This document shows, piece by piece, positions 39,001 through 53,300 of a stretch of DNA of 64,000 nucleotides. Positions within the stretch are counted from its first letter, which is position 1. Each line of letters begins with the position of its first letter. This DNA comes from Lucifuga dentata. Its lineage: Eukaryota; Chordata; Actinopteri; Ophidiiformes; Bythitidae. The notes under the pieces were generated by a model. The model made no database searches and was not told the origin of the DNA. It saw only the letters and a list, made by a program, of their open reading frames with translations. Where the stretch lies: NCBI GenBank assembly GCA_014773175.1, contig VXCM01000307.1, positions 62,001 to 126,000 on the forward strand. Direction: 5' to 3'. Both the position numbers and the translations under genes were made by a program.

Positions 39001-42000
39001 TTGGGATTTCCTCCTGGTTGTTGTAGATGGCTTGTAAGCAAGTACAGGCAGGTTGGGCTAGAAATGTTGATTCGCTGTGGGATCATTTTATGTGCCTCAT
39101 TATGCATCTGTTGGCAGTACTCTGTGTCCGTTCTTGTTAATTGTTGTTAAAGGTCTGTTGGTAAAAAGAGGCAGGGATTATTTAGACCTCGTAAACAAAA
39201 TAAACACATGCAGTGCACCCTCAGACTTAAGATGATACACTCAGACGACATCAAAGCATAAATTATCCAGCAATTAGTGTGAAAAAAGCCTTTGAGATCA
39301 TTTGCGCCATAGCAGAAGGGAAAGCTTTTCTATAGAGGGTGACCATTACAGACGCAAACCCTTCCAACTAAATGACCTTGACTCTAATTAACTTTAATAA
39401 AGTTTACACTGATTTTTCTCATATTCCTCTCCTTTTTTTAAATTTCATCCTGATTTGCTAAAAACTATTAAAGATAATGAGGGTCTTTTGCCCCCTGGGC
39501 CAGGGCTTTGTAAGAGAAGGGACGTATTCGTTCACAGAAGTGTGAACATACACAGGCACACACACACCATGTTGTATGCATATGTTTAAATCAGCTAAGA
39601 TTTTTTTTCATTAATTATTGAGTAAATTTATTCATATGTTTAAAAAAATGTTTTGCACTTAGATAGTTATTACAAGCTTCAGCCTGTCATTATTTCATAG
39701 CTTTGGTCTCATGGAGGTAAAATTAGAGGATAAGAAGATCAGTTATTTCAAAGAACCACACTCCAGACATAAAGAAGGTTCTTAATTCCTCTCATATCTG
39801 AATCGTCTTTCATTGTGGAAGAGGCATTTCATTGTGTAAATGTTTTTGCTTTCCTCATATTTAATAAAGACAACATTTTTAAATCATTACCTTATTTCAC
39901 ATTAGGATGCCTAGTAGCATCAACATGCCTTTTAAAGATGGAATCTTGTGGACATCCTAGGCTGTTTCTGCCAGTGGTTATTACATGAAACCCCATTTAC
40001 CTCTCATATCAGTGGCCTGTGGCTGGAGAACATGTCTCTTAAAGACTCACTGCTGCTGTTACTGCTGCTGCATTGCCTGCAGCTAAAATACAGTACCGAG
40101 CCATGTAAACTCCACCAGGCCCGTTTCTGCTGACAGCAGTGGCTTATCCACCCAAACTCCCTCCATGAATGAACAGCCCTATAGCCTGAGCTTAACCATA
40201 GGGGAATCCCCCACTGCAACTCCAATCTTGTCTTGCCTCCTCCCTTACAAAGGATAAAAACAAGATTTTTTTTTTTTCCCCAGCCATGAAAATGCCAGAA
40301 GTGTTTTTGTTTTCTCACCCTATTCCCTGCTCTTCCCTGTGTATTTTTATGTGCCGGGCATGAAACCAACAGGAGGCTGGCGTGTGAAAACACATTGGTC
40401 GTAGATGATGATGTGTTGTACACCCTTGTGGATGGAGGCTGGCAGTTTGTGCTCCTAGCTGTGTTAGGTGCAGCACAGGTAGAGAGGAGATCAAATGACA
40501 TGGAGTGGATAGCTCAGGGCTGAGGTTCTAGCACTGCACAAGAGAGAAAATTATTATAAAAACAGGGCCAAAAGAGCGGCGTGAGACACAGACTTATACT
40601 GCAGACTACATCATTACCAAACATAACACACCTGATTGTTGCCTTTAGTCAGATTTTTTGCTAGAAACGTCTTTTGCTTTGATACCTACCAAGTGTTATT
40701 TTGCCTTAGGTAAAGTGACAAGTTGTGAGGGAATTAAAAGTTGTATGGTTAGCTTCATTTCAAAGTGGGAAAAAAAAGATTTGAAATACAGGAGGAAGAA
40801 TTGCAGACAACCTTTTTTCCTTCTGTGATAGCAAGACTGTGACAGGAAAACATGCTTTCATTTTTGTTAAATTGCGGGATTGTGGAGGTTGAAGTTTGAC
40901 AGTGGTGTCAAGGCCTAAATTTGCTTTACCTGTCAAAGGCCTACTCTCTTCACCAAAATACCACAAACTGGCAAAGCACATCTCAAGGTCAGCCAAAAAC
41001 AAAGATATCACAGCCATAGAAATCATGGTCTATGGCCCTTGCACTGAAAATACAGCACCATATGACCCCATGTGAGGTCATGTAAACTGCTCGGGTTCAT
41101 GTTGTTAGGAGGTAGAACAAGCAGCCGAGTATAGGATGAAACAACACTGTAGACAGCCAATCACATAGGGCACAGTAAAGAAAACCATAGCATCACATCA
41201 AGTGCCATCAAAGTGCACAAAAATTTAAATAGCTGTTTTTTTTTATTTTTGAGCGCAGCCTTTTTAAAGCCACATATTATGGCGTTGGTATAAAGTAGAT
41301 GATAATACCTGGCAAACTATACTCTATATTGATAGATTGCAATGGTTGACACACAGGCAGACACCCTCCAGTTTGATCAGCTGGTTATCTGCTTCTACAG
41401 AGAGTGACCTTGCTATGTCTTTAAATGAAACAATGTTTTCTCTGCATAAATACAGAGAAAATATTGTGAGTTAGCATCTACTGGCCATAAGAAGAACTTG
41501 AGCGCTTCAGCTTTGGCTGCTTGGAGAGCAGGGTTGCCTCTAAGCATCCCTTTCTCTATAAGTTCTGCATTTATGACAAATTGGGACACACTACAACAAC
41601 TTGGTGTTACTTAATTAGGATGTCGTAGACTTCCATCTCTAGAATGTTATGATGGGAAACTAGAGGCCTCTGACCACGAAATTTTATCTGCAATATAATC
41701 CCTGCTTCATCCAAGAAAGCTTGCTTATCCTTCAACAAAATTGAATGTCTTGCATATGAACTTTGGTTCAGCGTCGATACCATCAGCATCCGAAAAGGCA
41801 TAAAAGAGAAACATGAGATGGAACATGCTCCTTCCACATACAGCATATTTCAGCTCGTTTGTCCCATTAACAGCCTGGACACATAAGGCAGTGCTGGTGC
41901 CTCATCGACTTGAGTTCATTTATAGAGGAAAATCTATAGAGCAGCGACACATATCCATCTGCCTCCTCACCCCCCTCAGGGAGAGTCATTTGTGTACTTA

Positions 42001-45000
42001 TTTAAGCTGCGGTCAGCCATTAGACCAGGACTGTATGGGCTAAAAAGCTAATTACATCCCTTCCTTCTGCTGTGATAGTTCCTTTTTCCTGGAAAATTGA
42101 TTTGAAAAAGAATTGGGAAAATAATTTAGGTTGAAGATAAGTGTCTGTTTTGAGTTTGCTGCCTTCATGCTCACTTCACCATAGTCACAAATGCATTGTT
42201 ATTCCAGTAACACACTTTCTACTCTGTATCACCGATGATACGCTGAATGCCTCAAGAAGTCAGTCAGAAGGAAACGCGTAGTAATGAGGTTAACTGAGGA
42301 AAGAATGCCACAACAGTAGGTGCTTTTTTCTACTGTTTCTTTCTGACTCTGTGGAATAGAGGGGAGGGAAATTAGGTGTGTGTTTCAGGTGTAATTGTCT
42401 CAGTGGGTTTATGTGTATCCTCAGAAGACTTCTGCTGGGGTCCTAATAATAACTTGAAAGTGCAAAGTCTCGAGCATGGCTCTTCATAATTAGCCTTTAG
42501 CAGGAATCATGCTAATTGCAGAGAGGTAATTGGGCTCCAGACTGTTTGTCTGTTATAATAAACACACACACAAACACACAAACCCACACAGTACATCTCT
42601 GCCTTGGTGTTTCATGATGCTTGTCACTTTGATTTCCAGATAAATTAAAATGCATTTTAATTAGTTAATTACTTCACCATGTCATCCTTCGTATTGAGAC
42701 GTGAAAGCTAGTTCATACAGTTTAAGTTAAAAATTATTAAAATTATTAATAAAGTTTCAGCAAAAATGGAGTTTACTGTCAAATCCAAATTAATATCTGT
42801 GGAGATTTGAAACAATACTCTTGATGCACCTTTTGTGGTGGTTAGGGTTTGACATTGACATTTCACATTGATTTCACGTGTGTGGCAGAGCCAACCTGGA
42901 AGAGGAGCTGGACATGCTGCGGGTCCAGGCTGCTATGGACCGGGCCACAGTGAAGGAGCTCCGCCTGTGTCTGATGAATGAACACCAAGGTAACCCCTAT
43001 GTTTCTTATATTCAGAAAGCTCACAATAGAGAATGTGATAACCCAGTGAATGTGTTTCCCTGACTAAATTTAAATTTTCCCCTGTCTACATTGCCACACC
43101 AGGATGTGGCAAAAACAGCCTAAGAAATGACTGGATACTTTACCTGTAACGGTGGAAAGTGTGCATGTTTAAACAGATCTAATAGCATCTTTAATCTATG
43201 CTTTTACCTCTGGGCCGTGTGTATTTCTGAGCAGCATTAATCGGAAGTTATCCCAGTGGAATTAAGCGTACAACTCAATTAAGACTTGATCAACTCCTTG
43301 CAAATTGATTGCAAGATCAGGTAGTGCTCATCTTGTCTGCATATGTCATTTGCAGTGTTATAAGGTACATTGCTTTTAATCTTATCTAAAATGTTTTGTC
43401 AGACACTGACCACCACATCCAGTGGCCTTAATTAACTCGTTCAATAACACATCTGTCCTAGATCACTTTAATTTGCTCCACAACAAATGATGGTCTCTGT
43501 TGGAGATGCAAGCATGTAATTTAAAGGATGGCACTAATTAGAATGGTGGATCCTCTCCTATTGACAATCTAGCCATAGTCAGAAGGAAATAAGCGCCTCT
43601 GAAAGTTTTACGGTACTTAGTTTTACATCTTTTACTGATTTAGTTTTACATCTGGTCTGGCAAATAATCACTAAATAGAAATGTTACAAAAGAGCATGAG
43701 GATTTTTTGTTTTACCATGCACAAATTATTTTGTAATTTTTAATCAGAAAAATAGTAAACTATAAAAATGTACTATGCAATAACCAGGTTTGGCAGTGAA
43801 GGGGAGTAGCACCTTTTGTCAAAACAGATGGCAGAAGAATTAAACTGCTTCATTTCTAATGATGTCATAGTGTATTTTGGTAAAACCTGATTCTCAAAGT
43901 GTACTTTATTTTCTTGAACATACTACCCTTATAACAGGCCAAAATATTTACATACATAAAGTATTTCATTAATAAATGTTTTTTTAAGTAAGAAAATTAC
44001 TGAGTGTTGCAGTTCAGTTTTAGGATTAGATCCGTCCGTCCATTCATCCATCAATCCATTCTCTATATCCACTTATCGCGGGGAGCTGGAGTCCATCCCA
44101 GCATGCAGCAGCAGGGTGCGCCCTGGGCAGGTCACCAGTTTTTCAAAGTGCTAACTCACACAGATTCACACTCATATTCACACCTACCAGCAGTAAAAGG
44201 CTCCCAGATCACCTTACTTGCATGGTTTTTGGATGGTGGTGGGGAACCAGAGTACCCAGAGGAAAGCCCCACAAATGCAGGGGGAACATGCAAACAGAGA
44301 AAAGCTCCATTCTAACCAGGACCTTCTTGCTCTGAGGTGACAGTGTGAGCCACTCATCTAACCTGCCTCCCAAGAATTACATAGTTATGACCATAATATT
44401 GCATAATGGCATAATTGTGGCCTGGTAATCATAACATAAACATTTTAACTCAGCATGTTTGTTACACTCTTATTTTTTTGTACATCAAAAAATCCAATAT
44501 TGTAATATTAGAAAAGTGGCAAAAACATTTACACCTGCAGAACCTCTCTGACCTGATCAAAGAAAAGGATGGTTGAAGCACTCACACCAAGATCTCACTA
44601 ACGAAAGGCAGCAGATGAAAGGAACAGGGTCTTTGTGATGCAGCCCATGAGGAGATATGGGAGGGTGTTAATGTATGCCACAGTGCCAGGACCTCCTCTA
44701 ACTGTGGGTGACTAGGGAGCCACCGAGTCTTCTTATCAAGGTAGTTCTGAGGTGCCAACTCCCAAGCCACTCGCGCTGGAGCTGGATAATTGTCTCCTAG
44801 CCTGGTTATGTACCTAGTGAACACAGCAGCCCTCCTGTCCTATTTGGTGCTGTGTCTGATTGAATGTGACTTACTGGGAAGACAAAAGAGCAGGCTAATT
44901 TAAAGTAACAAACTTCCCTGGGCAAGGCGTCAAATGCAAAGCAAGGGAAGAGGAGCTCCACACAACATAGCCCTCTCTTTTCTTTACTCCCTACTTCTAT

Positions 45001-48000
45001 GGCCTCTTTTTCCAGCTCACTCTCCAAAAGGTCATCTGACCTGAAAAGTCAAGGTCCTGAATATTTAATGTTTCCAGCCTCATTGTACAAATGATTTTGG
45101 TCCTACTGTCATGAATGTTTAACAAAAGAGAATGAAAGGAAGAAAGTTGAATATTGTTTTGTTTTGCCCTTTGCAACTAGGTGAGCCAAGAAGTGTACTA
45201 TATGTGTAGCTACTTCTGCAGATATACATGTCAAAATAGAGGCTTGTTGGATGGGGTGTATACACAAGTGTACATGGCTGCATCAAACCCCTAAGCATTT
45301 AGAATCCTGCATGCATTCTACTGTTATCATGAAGCCTAATGCATGTCTTTGCCAAGGCCTCTGTTGAAATTTTCAGAATAACACACAAGTTAGTCTGTGG
45401 AGATTAGTTGTCTATTGAGGGAACGGAGTGGACTACAAACATGTGCAACCAGGGTCTGTGTTCAGAAGGTATTTGAACACTTTTCATTTAAGATCCCCAG
45501 AAAGAGGCAGCACATTGCATGTGACAGTGTGTGTTTTCGAACAGTTTTTCTGTTTCCTGGTTGACTGCTAAATAAAACACCTTTCTGATAACTGAGTGGA
45601 AAAGGTTATTTAATAAGATGACAGGAAAAGGATATGGGTTTTAGCAACAGAGAGTTCCTATGAAAATTTTCTCTATGGTTTGTTTTTTTAAAGTCACTGT
45701 CAGAATATGTTAAGAAATAATACCTTAGCAATGCTAATTGATTTAATGTACCCTCACTATTATCATTAAATTGATTGAGCGGCCTGACTGTGACACATCA
45801 TGTCACAATAATGAGCTTTGTTCTTCTGTGCAGAACTGCTTCACAAAATGGAAGAAGAGCACCAGGTCAGAAGCAGCACTCCGAAAAAGCCTTCTGTTTC
45901 CTGTGAGCGAATGGAACAGTCATTTAAAAAGGTACAGAACTATACCATCACTAAGTGTTCTTTGTCATTGCCAATAAAAGAAACTCGACAGAGATGTAAC
46001 TACAGTACAATGGCTCTTGGAAAATTTGCTTTTGCTCTATCAAGAATGATTTGAAAGTGTTCTTACTCTTGGGAGAATTTGCTTTAGCCATGGTTTGGAC
46101 CATAAGAAGTCATTTTAAACAAATGTCAACCAAAAATTAGAAATCTTTATTTTTTTATAATCAATATTTCTCTTATTGTTAAAGATTCTATAAGCACAAA
46201 AACATGGTCATAATGATTACTCTGATTCAAAACATTTTTATAGACAAAGCATACACAGACACAGATGACACTGATGTTAAAATGCCTTTGATGGGTTTTG
46301 AAAGTGATGTAAAAAAAAAAAAATTACACAAAACCTTGCTGCTCGTATTGTCATAAAGCTGTATTTGAACAATTTAATCCCCCCATTTATGTGCTGAATC
46401 AGATTGTCCTGAAGTAGTTTATAACAGATTATATAATTGCAGGACATTTCAACTAATGAGACTGTTATCACATTTAATACTCAATAACAACCACAGTGTT
46501 AAATGCTGTATAATAACTACAGGGGTGGAGGAGGGGAGATGGTGTTAATTTAAGCCTGGAAACCATAGATAACTGAACAGAAATTTTGGACTGTAGTAGC
46601 TACTAGCTGCGTGCATGCTTCTGCACACATGAGTTTACATGTTGCCCTTCTGTCCCTTTATGACAATGGATCCACTAGAGTGGAGATGGATAATTTTCTT
46701 TGAAAGGTACTGTGCTTTACCAGGGGGCAGAATGAGAGTCAAATAAATGGGGAGGATTGCCTGGGGGCAGAGACCCAGCAGGCATCCACTGTTCTTTTAA
46801 ACAGTCTCCATTAACGATTTAACAAATAGTCTAAGTGCTCCTGGTTGCTGTTTAGTTAAAGGACGATACAGTCGATTTAGCATGTTTTAGCCTACTTTTC
46901 AGACTGCCATTGGTTTCAGTTTATTCCAGTATGCTACAAAAATCAACTTGTTGAGACTTGAAACACGCTTGAGATAGGTAATCCATCATAGCGAACACCA
47001 TATCGATTAAGTTTTTTCAAAGTAATTTTATTTAACTGATTCAACACGGAGCTGGATGGATTCATCAGGGAATAAAATCCAAGGAAAAGATGTCTTTCAC
47101 CAAGAAATTTAATTGCCCTTGCCTTCTACAATCATGCAAATGTTTTTACCAGGAAAAACATTGGATCTTAAGGTGAGTGCATCACCTGAACTTTTGATTT
47201 TGAAAGATTAGAGGATTTGGCAAAATAACAGGAAAGCTGAAATACGGTTTTGTGTTTTGGAAATTGTTTGTCAGTAATGTAACATGTATGCAGGTAGTAT
47301 ATGTTGGGCTTAAACATGCAAAATTGCCAGTATGGTCCTTTAAGGGTGATCAGGGTAAGAGCATACAGCCTTGCTAAACTTGCTCCCCTCATGTGCCCTT
47401 GATCAGAAGGAAAATGAAAGTGGCCAGGATAACCACCATGTACCTGTTACCACATACAGGTTTATTCAGAACTAGCCTTTTCTAAAAAAAAAAAAAAAAA
47501 AAAAAAAATTGCTGTACAAATAAAATAATTTGAACTGTATAAACTCAGGTTTTCACTCTTGTATATTCCAGCAAAAGAAGAACAGCATGTGAAGAGATTT
47601 GGTGGTTAAATGAGAGGAAAAACCATAATGTGTTGTACCACTGAGGTCCCATATTTCTGATTCCTGCAGATTGAACAGCTGGAGCGGAGGATGATGTTGC
47701 TGGAAGAGGAAACAAAAAAGCTGAGGGAAGAGAAAAAACTGCTTCTTGAGACCAATGAAGACCTGACCTACAACTGCCACACTCTCCAGGCCTCTTTGGA
47801 TCAGCTGCGAAGCCAGGTAGCTGTCCGTGAAGAGGCAACCCAGGCTCAGGCCCTGGCCCAAGGGGAGAGACATCGCAGAGAGGCCATGGTTCTAGAAGCC
47901 CAGCTGGCCATCTCCCGAAAAGAGACCACCAAACTTCATCGTCAACTGCTGAAGCTCAGACAGGAGTTGGGGATTCTCAGGGCAGCCAGGGATTTCTACA

Positions 48001-50313
48001 GGAATCGTGCAGCAGGGCAAGCACGGGGAGGCAGCATAGCTAGCAGTATTAACAGCAAGGTCAAATTAAAAACAAGCAGGCTCAGAGGTCCAGTTCAGCA
48101 GCGCAGCCACCAAACAGTCAAACCCAATCAAGCCATCAGCTGGCAAGACCGCAGCCCTAGCCCCACTAAGGACGAGTGGGAGGACATAAGCGCAGATAGG
48201 TAATGACACACACACACACTAACTCTCGCAGCCTCACACCTCATTATTTTCTCAGTGGTCGGAGTGAAGAGGGCAGGCTAGTTGAATTGTAGGGGGCTAT
48301 GAAGCATCGAGGGGACAACGTGCATATGCAAAACGTCAGCAAATGGGTGATTGAATTTCAGCATCTGTCTACTTGGTATTCAGGAGCCAAAAGAAGAAGG
48401 CGAGCAAAAGTGATAGAGAGGAGAGAGGAGGGGGAAACTACTGTCAGATCCTTTGAAATATCCTGGGACGCCATGCTCGGAGCTTATTGACTGAAATTTG
48501 CATGCAAAATTAGCCACCTCTCCACACAAAGTTGAACAGATGCCAGAAAAGCCCAGGGATAAGGGGGCCGCCAAAGCCTTGATACCTTCCAGTGATGCCA
48601 TTTTCATGCACTAGTCATGCTACCCCAAAATTGACAGTTTGGCAGTTTGATTTAATTTACTAGTCCTCTGAATATTTACTAACCTCCCTCTTGACAGCGC
48701 TAAGGATCCCCCTGCAAGTGCCAACCACCCCCCAACCTCCTCCACACACACACTCACACACACACACACACACACACACACTCCATACATGTGCACACGT
48801 AAACCCCATCCTATGTCTAGTCATGTTGTTTATCTTGTGGAATGTCAATTCAAAAATGTGTGCTACTGTTACTTCTCCCAACTACCCCATTTCCCCCTCA
48901 CCACACTCACACACACACAGATACAGATGCTTGCGTACCCCCTTCTTTCCATCTGCCCCACCTCCTCTCCTCTTTTCTCGCCTTCATTTAGTTAGATAAA
49001 TTTTGAATGACCCTACTCGGCTCAGTACCAGATGTCTACAAGCTGCTTAACACCTTCTAAATTAAGAACCATCGACAGTAATTATTTCATGTATGTTTTA
49101 TGCAGAAAAGCCACTGAGCCAACATTTATTGAGTGATGGTTGGAATTATTTGGTTTCAAGCACTCAGAGCTATCACTGCTATTTATTTCCCTTCACTTTC
49201 TCTCCCTCTATGCTCCTTTCTCTCTCTCCCTCAGTCGTACTAACTCACCATATCACCCCCAACTAATTCATCAGACTGTAATCCACCTCAGCTCTATCCA
49301 CATGAGGCCTTTTAACAGGGACTGGGTGTAGCTATGCCCTGCTCTCCTAATGCCTCTCCATGTGGCTAATAAGCAGCAGTCAAATATACTCTTTACCTGA
49401 GCAAAGGACTTAAGTGGATTTGTGAAAAGGGGGCTGAATTGAGATGTTTTCTTATTTAAGGCAGCTGTCAATTGATTCTGTACAGTAAATCCTTCTGCAT
49501 CTCTTATCTCACAAGGGTCTTCTTCAGCAATATGTCTGGTAGGCATTCCCTAGAAATACAGTACTTCTGCCCAAAAAGGTTTGGCCTAAATAGTGCCAAA
49601 TAAAGATGTCAAACTCGTTAAGGCTACTGACATGTCTTTGTTTTTTCCCCCCTCTCTTTCTCCCTGCCTCTGGCTCCTTTTCTCAAGTTTTGAGCTGCTG
49701 GAGGCAGCTGACCATTTTAAGCAGATCAGCAGTTTTGTTGGCAAGCAAGACAGAATAAGAGCAGGGGGCATGGAGAACATGGCACTGCATTGCTCTTCTA
49801 GCAGCTGTCTATTGGGCAGCTAAGAAAACGACTTCTTTGAAAGTTCTTTGAAATCCCTCTAGCATTGTTAGCAGAGGTATGGTGAATTGAAAGGAGCTTA
49901 ATGTTGAAAACTGCTCCTCTAAGTTTGAGCTTTCTATCCTGGGCTCACAACTTATCAGTCAACCTTTCTACGTATGTGTTATGCATATTTTCAGTATGCT
50001 GCAGTAGTAGTACAGTTAGTTTTAGACTTGTATTCACAAGCCAAAATTTTTGTCAGGCTGCAGTTTATAGCTGTCCCACCAGCATGAATTTGATACAATT
50101 GTCTTAGTGTTGGTTATTAGCGATCCTCAGCAAGTCCCTGTGCTCTTTCCAGACCAGATTTAACCCCAACTAGCCCTGAGCCCTGTCATGTTCCAGTTAG
50201 ATCCTCTCTCTGTGGTCTTTACCTCTGCTGCTTCTCCCAGGCCCCACCTTAATAAACTCGCCAGCATAAATGTCACTGCCTTCCACCTTCCTGTCAAAGG
50301 TCACTGTCAATAA

Positions 50314-50344
<31 letters not shown>

Positions 50345-53300
50345 CACGCGCGTGTCTTAGGAAGCCTTTACCGTGTGTCCATCAGATGCAACTTTGCTTT
50401 GGCTCTGCTCAGCCGTGCCTCCTCTCACACACGTCTGTCACACACAGACAGCTAATGAAGGCCACAGCCGCTCTCATACATGTTGATGCATTCACCATCA
50501 ACACCAGACTCAGCAGCTTTTCACTTAATTTACACCCACATTTACACTTCCAGCTCAGAAATTGGATGGGACATTGATTTTCTGTTTGGGAGGGGGGGGG
50601 NGGGGGGGGGGGGGGGAGCAAATGCACATATTTTTACTTGATGTCAACTAAATCAACCATAAAAGGTAAATTGGATTTTTGTCAGAGGGTGGTACTTTGA
50701 GAACCATGGTTGTGGGTTCAGTTCTGGCCTGTAATAACCATTACCTTTCTCTACAGTGACACTGGTGAAGAATACTTGGACAGTCTTAACAGTGTAACCT
50801 CAGAAACAGCATCCTTCAGGCAACACCCAAACAGAAAGGTTAGTCTGTCCTCATATGGAATATATAAAATGTAGCTAGTCAGTATATACATAGTTTGAGT
50901 GTGCTACATGCTTGGTTTGAGGTGTCCAGCCTTTTTGATAGTGGCATTATTTCTACACCGTGGTATGTGATTATTATGAAGGCTATTTGTAATTCAAATA
51001 ATTATACCAAACCACTTTGTTACAGTGGCATAAGGACTTAATACAATTTCTACATCTCACTTTTAAAACAAAGAGTTGTAGACAATCTTAAAAAGACAGA
51101 TTTTCTTGTAAAAGGTCAAAGATGGCTTTACAAAAAGCTAAATCAGTAGACATTTGACTGGGTAAATCGGGAAATGTTTCAGCACGAACTGTTAACGTCA
51201 AAAGTAAATGCAAATTATTGTACTGCCAAGTTTCTTTGTTGAGCACCTGTTGCCCCAATTCAGGCTAACATTTTTTAAAGCACTTTTTTTTTTCTTTTTT
51301 TTTCTTTTTTTTTTTTGCCTACAACAGTTTCTTGTGATGCAAAAACATGTTTTATTATGGACACCGTCCATTTATGTTAACAATTTAGCTCTTCATAAAG
51401 CTTCCATTTTTGTGGTTAGAGTAGATCATGTGATTGTTTGCATACCGTATTACTCAGTGGCGGGCTGTGTATTTTACACTTATATCTTCAGAGCTATCCT
51501 CTCGCAATTAAACCACCTTCTAATAACCTCACTATGACACTAGGGCTATAGGCTGTTGTCATTAGACGTAACCCATACCCCATACTCACAGTAACCTTTA
51601 TCGAGTGGAATAAAGTGATTTAACACGAGGCTCAACACCTATGACAGTTATAACACACTAACTGCAGAGACATGAATAGGAGNTGATTTAACACGAGGCT
51701 CAACACCTATGACAGTTATAACACACTAACTGCAGAGACATGAATAGGAGTAGCATTATTACGCATTATGAGAGGATGCTGCATCACAAATAGACATAGC
51801 ACAGCCCAAATCAATGTCATTACCAAAGAAACAAGAACAAACAACAACCATCGCATTTACTCATACGACCAGCAAGTAAGCAAAAATGCCGTAAAACACA
51901 AATAACACAATCAGATTCAACAGGCTTCTCCACAGATTCCAGCCACATAAAAATCCATCAAACTTACCAAAGCTGCTCATCATCGGAAGACAAAGTCCAT
52001 CCTCCTTTCTTTATTTATAAAGAGTTTAACGACACGGCTGCACAGTACATCCATGCATTTCAGTTCCAAAATGTGAAAAAGCGTTGTAAATCCATTTCTT
52101 CTCCTTCTTCAGCCATTGTGTGTTAAAAAAAAAAAAACAACGGGACTAAGTAAAAATCTAAAGCACTACATCTAAAAATCTAAACTTCAAGAAAGAAAGT
52201 TTAAATAAACATTAATGCTCCATTACGTGCTAGCTAAGTTTACTTGAATTAGCTAAGCTAACCGGCTCTCTTCTTCTTCAGATGAATTTCTGGCAGGCTG
52301 TTTAGCATAATGCTGTACTCCCATGACATAGGCCGAGGCCAGCTAGAAGGCCCTGGCGTGTAAAAGAATACGCCCAACATGGCAAATTCAAAATCTAAAT
52401 CTGATTGGTTAAAGTATATGACAATCAACAACATCGTCCCATTTGCTTGAATAGCAGAGGGGATTCACTCAAGATTCTGAAGGCCTCAGGCTAGATTTTT
52501 TTACCCGGAGACAGCACAGGTGGAGAATCTGATAGGATAAAAGCTCTAATTTATATTAGCTTTGCTGGAAGCAGCACAACCGAGGGAGAGAGTACCGCAG
52601 CGATGAAATGACATTAATAACAAAACTGATGGGAACGAACTTTGTAAAATACATATAGTATTAATTAAAATATATATTAAATTATTAAAACATAATTTGA
52701 TTTCTGACAATCTCTAGGTCAGCAGAGAAGGCTTTGCTGGCCCTGACGTCCAACCACTGGTATAACTATATGTGGATGTGCAGTGCTTGAAGTGGACAAA
52801 AAAGGGTCCCAGTGCTCCCCTTATCTTTGTGCTGGTAACCATTGGCTGGCTCTAATTTTGATTTGTTTGTCTAAGAAGTGGGTAGTCTGTAGAAGTGGGT
52901 CTTGAAGGTCAGATTGAATCTGTTTTGAAGTTTTCCTCGATTCCTTATTCACCATTTAAATACTCTCTCTCTCTTTGGTCTTGGGTCAGTTTTCACCTTC
53001 GGCCATATCCAGGGATTTTGCTACAAGTCCCATGGGTTTTAAAGTTTTAGTTAATATTGGCTACAGTGGTCACAGGAGCATCAGGGCCTTTGGAGATGGT
53101 TCCTGTAGCCTTTACATTGGTCATGTTTGGCTGTTAACTTCTTTCTAACCTTCTCAGACAAGTGTCTGCCTTTCCTTATCTTTTCGAAGTTTAGTGTGAA
53201 AACATGGACATAAAACAGCAGAATAAGCAGAGTTTCTCCATTTAAACTGATTAAGATTGAAGACACCTGTGAATTAAAAGAGTAAAGATAAGTGTATTTT

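Larger units (their letters stand above)
35084..42888. other. cntln intron K-L (7.8 kb)
   Basis: Holds the artefactually duplicated CTTT repeat (35519-35653), an AC repeat (35970-36006) and a TA-flanked MITE (37465-38103). A 165-codon minus-strand open frame at 40004-40501 is Ser/Cys-rich without family features or splice context; not called. The rest is unremarkable AT-rich intron. Confidence 0.7.
48200..50756. other. cntln intron N-O
   Basis: About 2.6 kb with AC (48743-48781) and GT (50318-50344) microsatellites and a poly-G run containing a single N (50592-50617). No other feature. Confidence 0.75.

Noticed and set aside
40004..40501. 165-codon minus-strand ORF
   Set aside because: Ser/Cys/Trp-rich composition, no domain, no splice or promoter context; likely the antisense of CTG-rich intron sequence.
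44004..44315. 103-codon plus ORF
   Set aside because: Translation of the CATCCATCCATT-type interspersed repeat.
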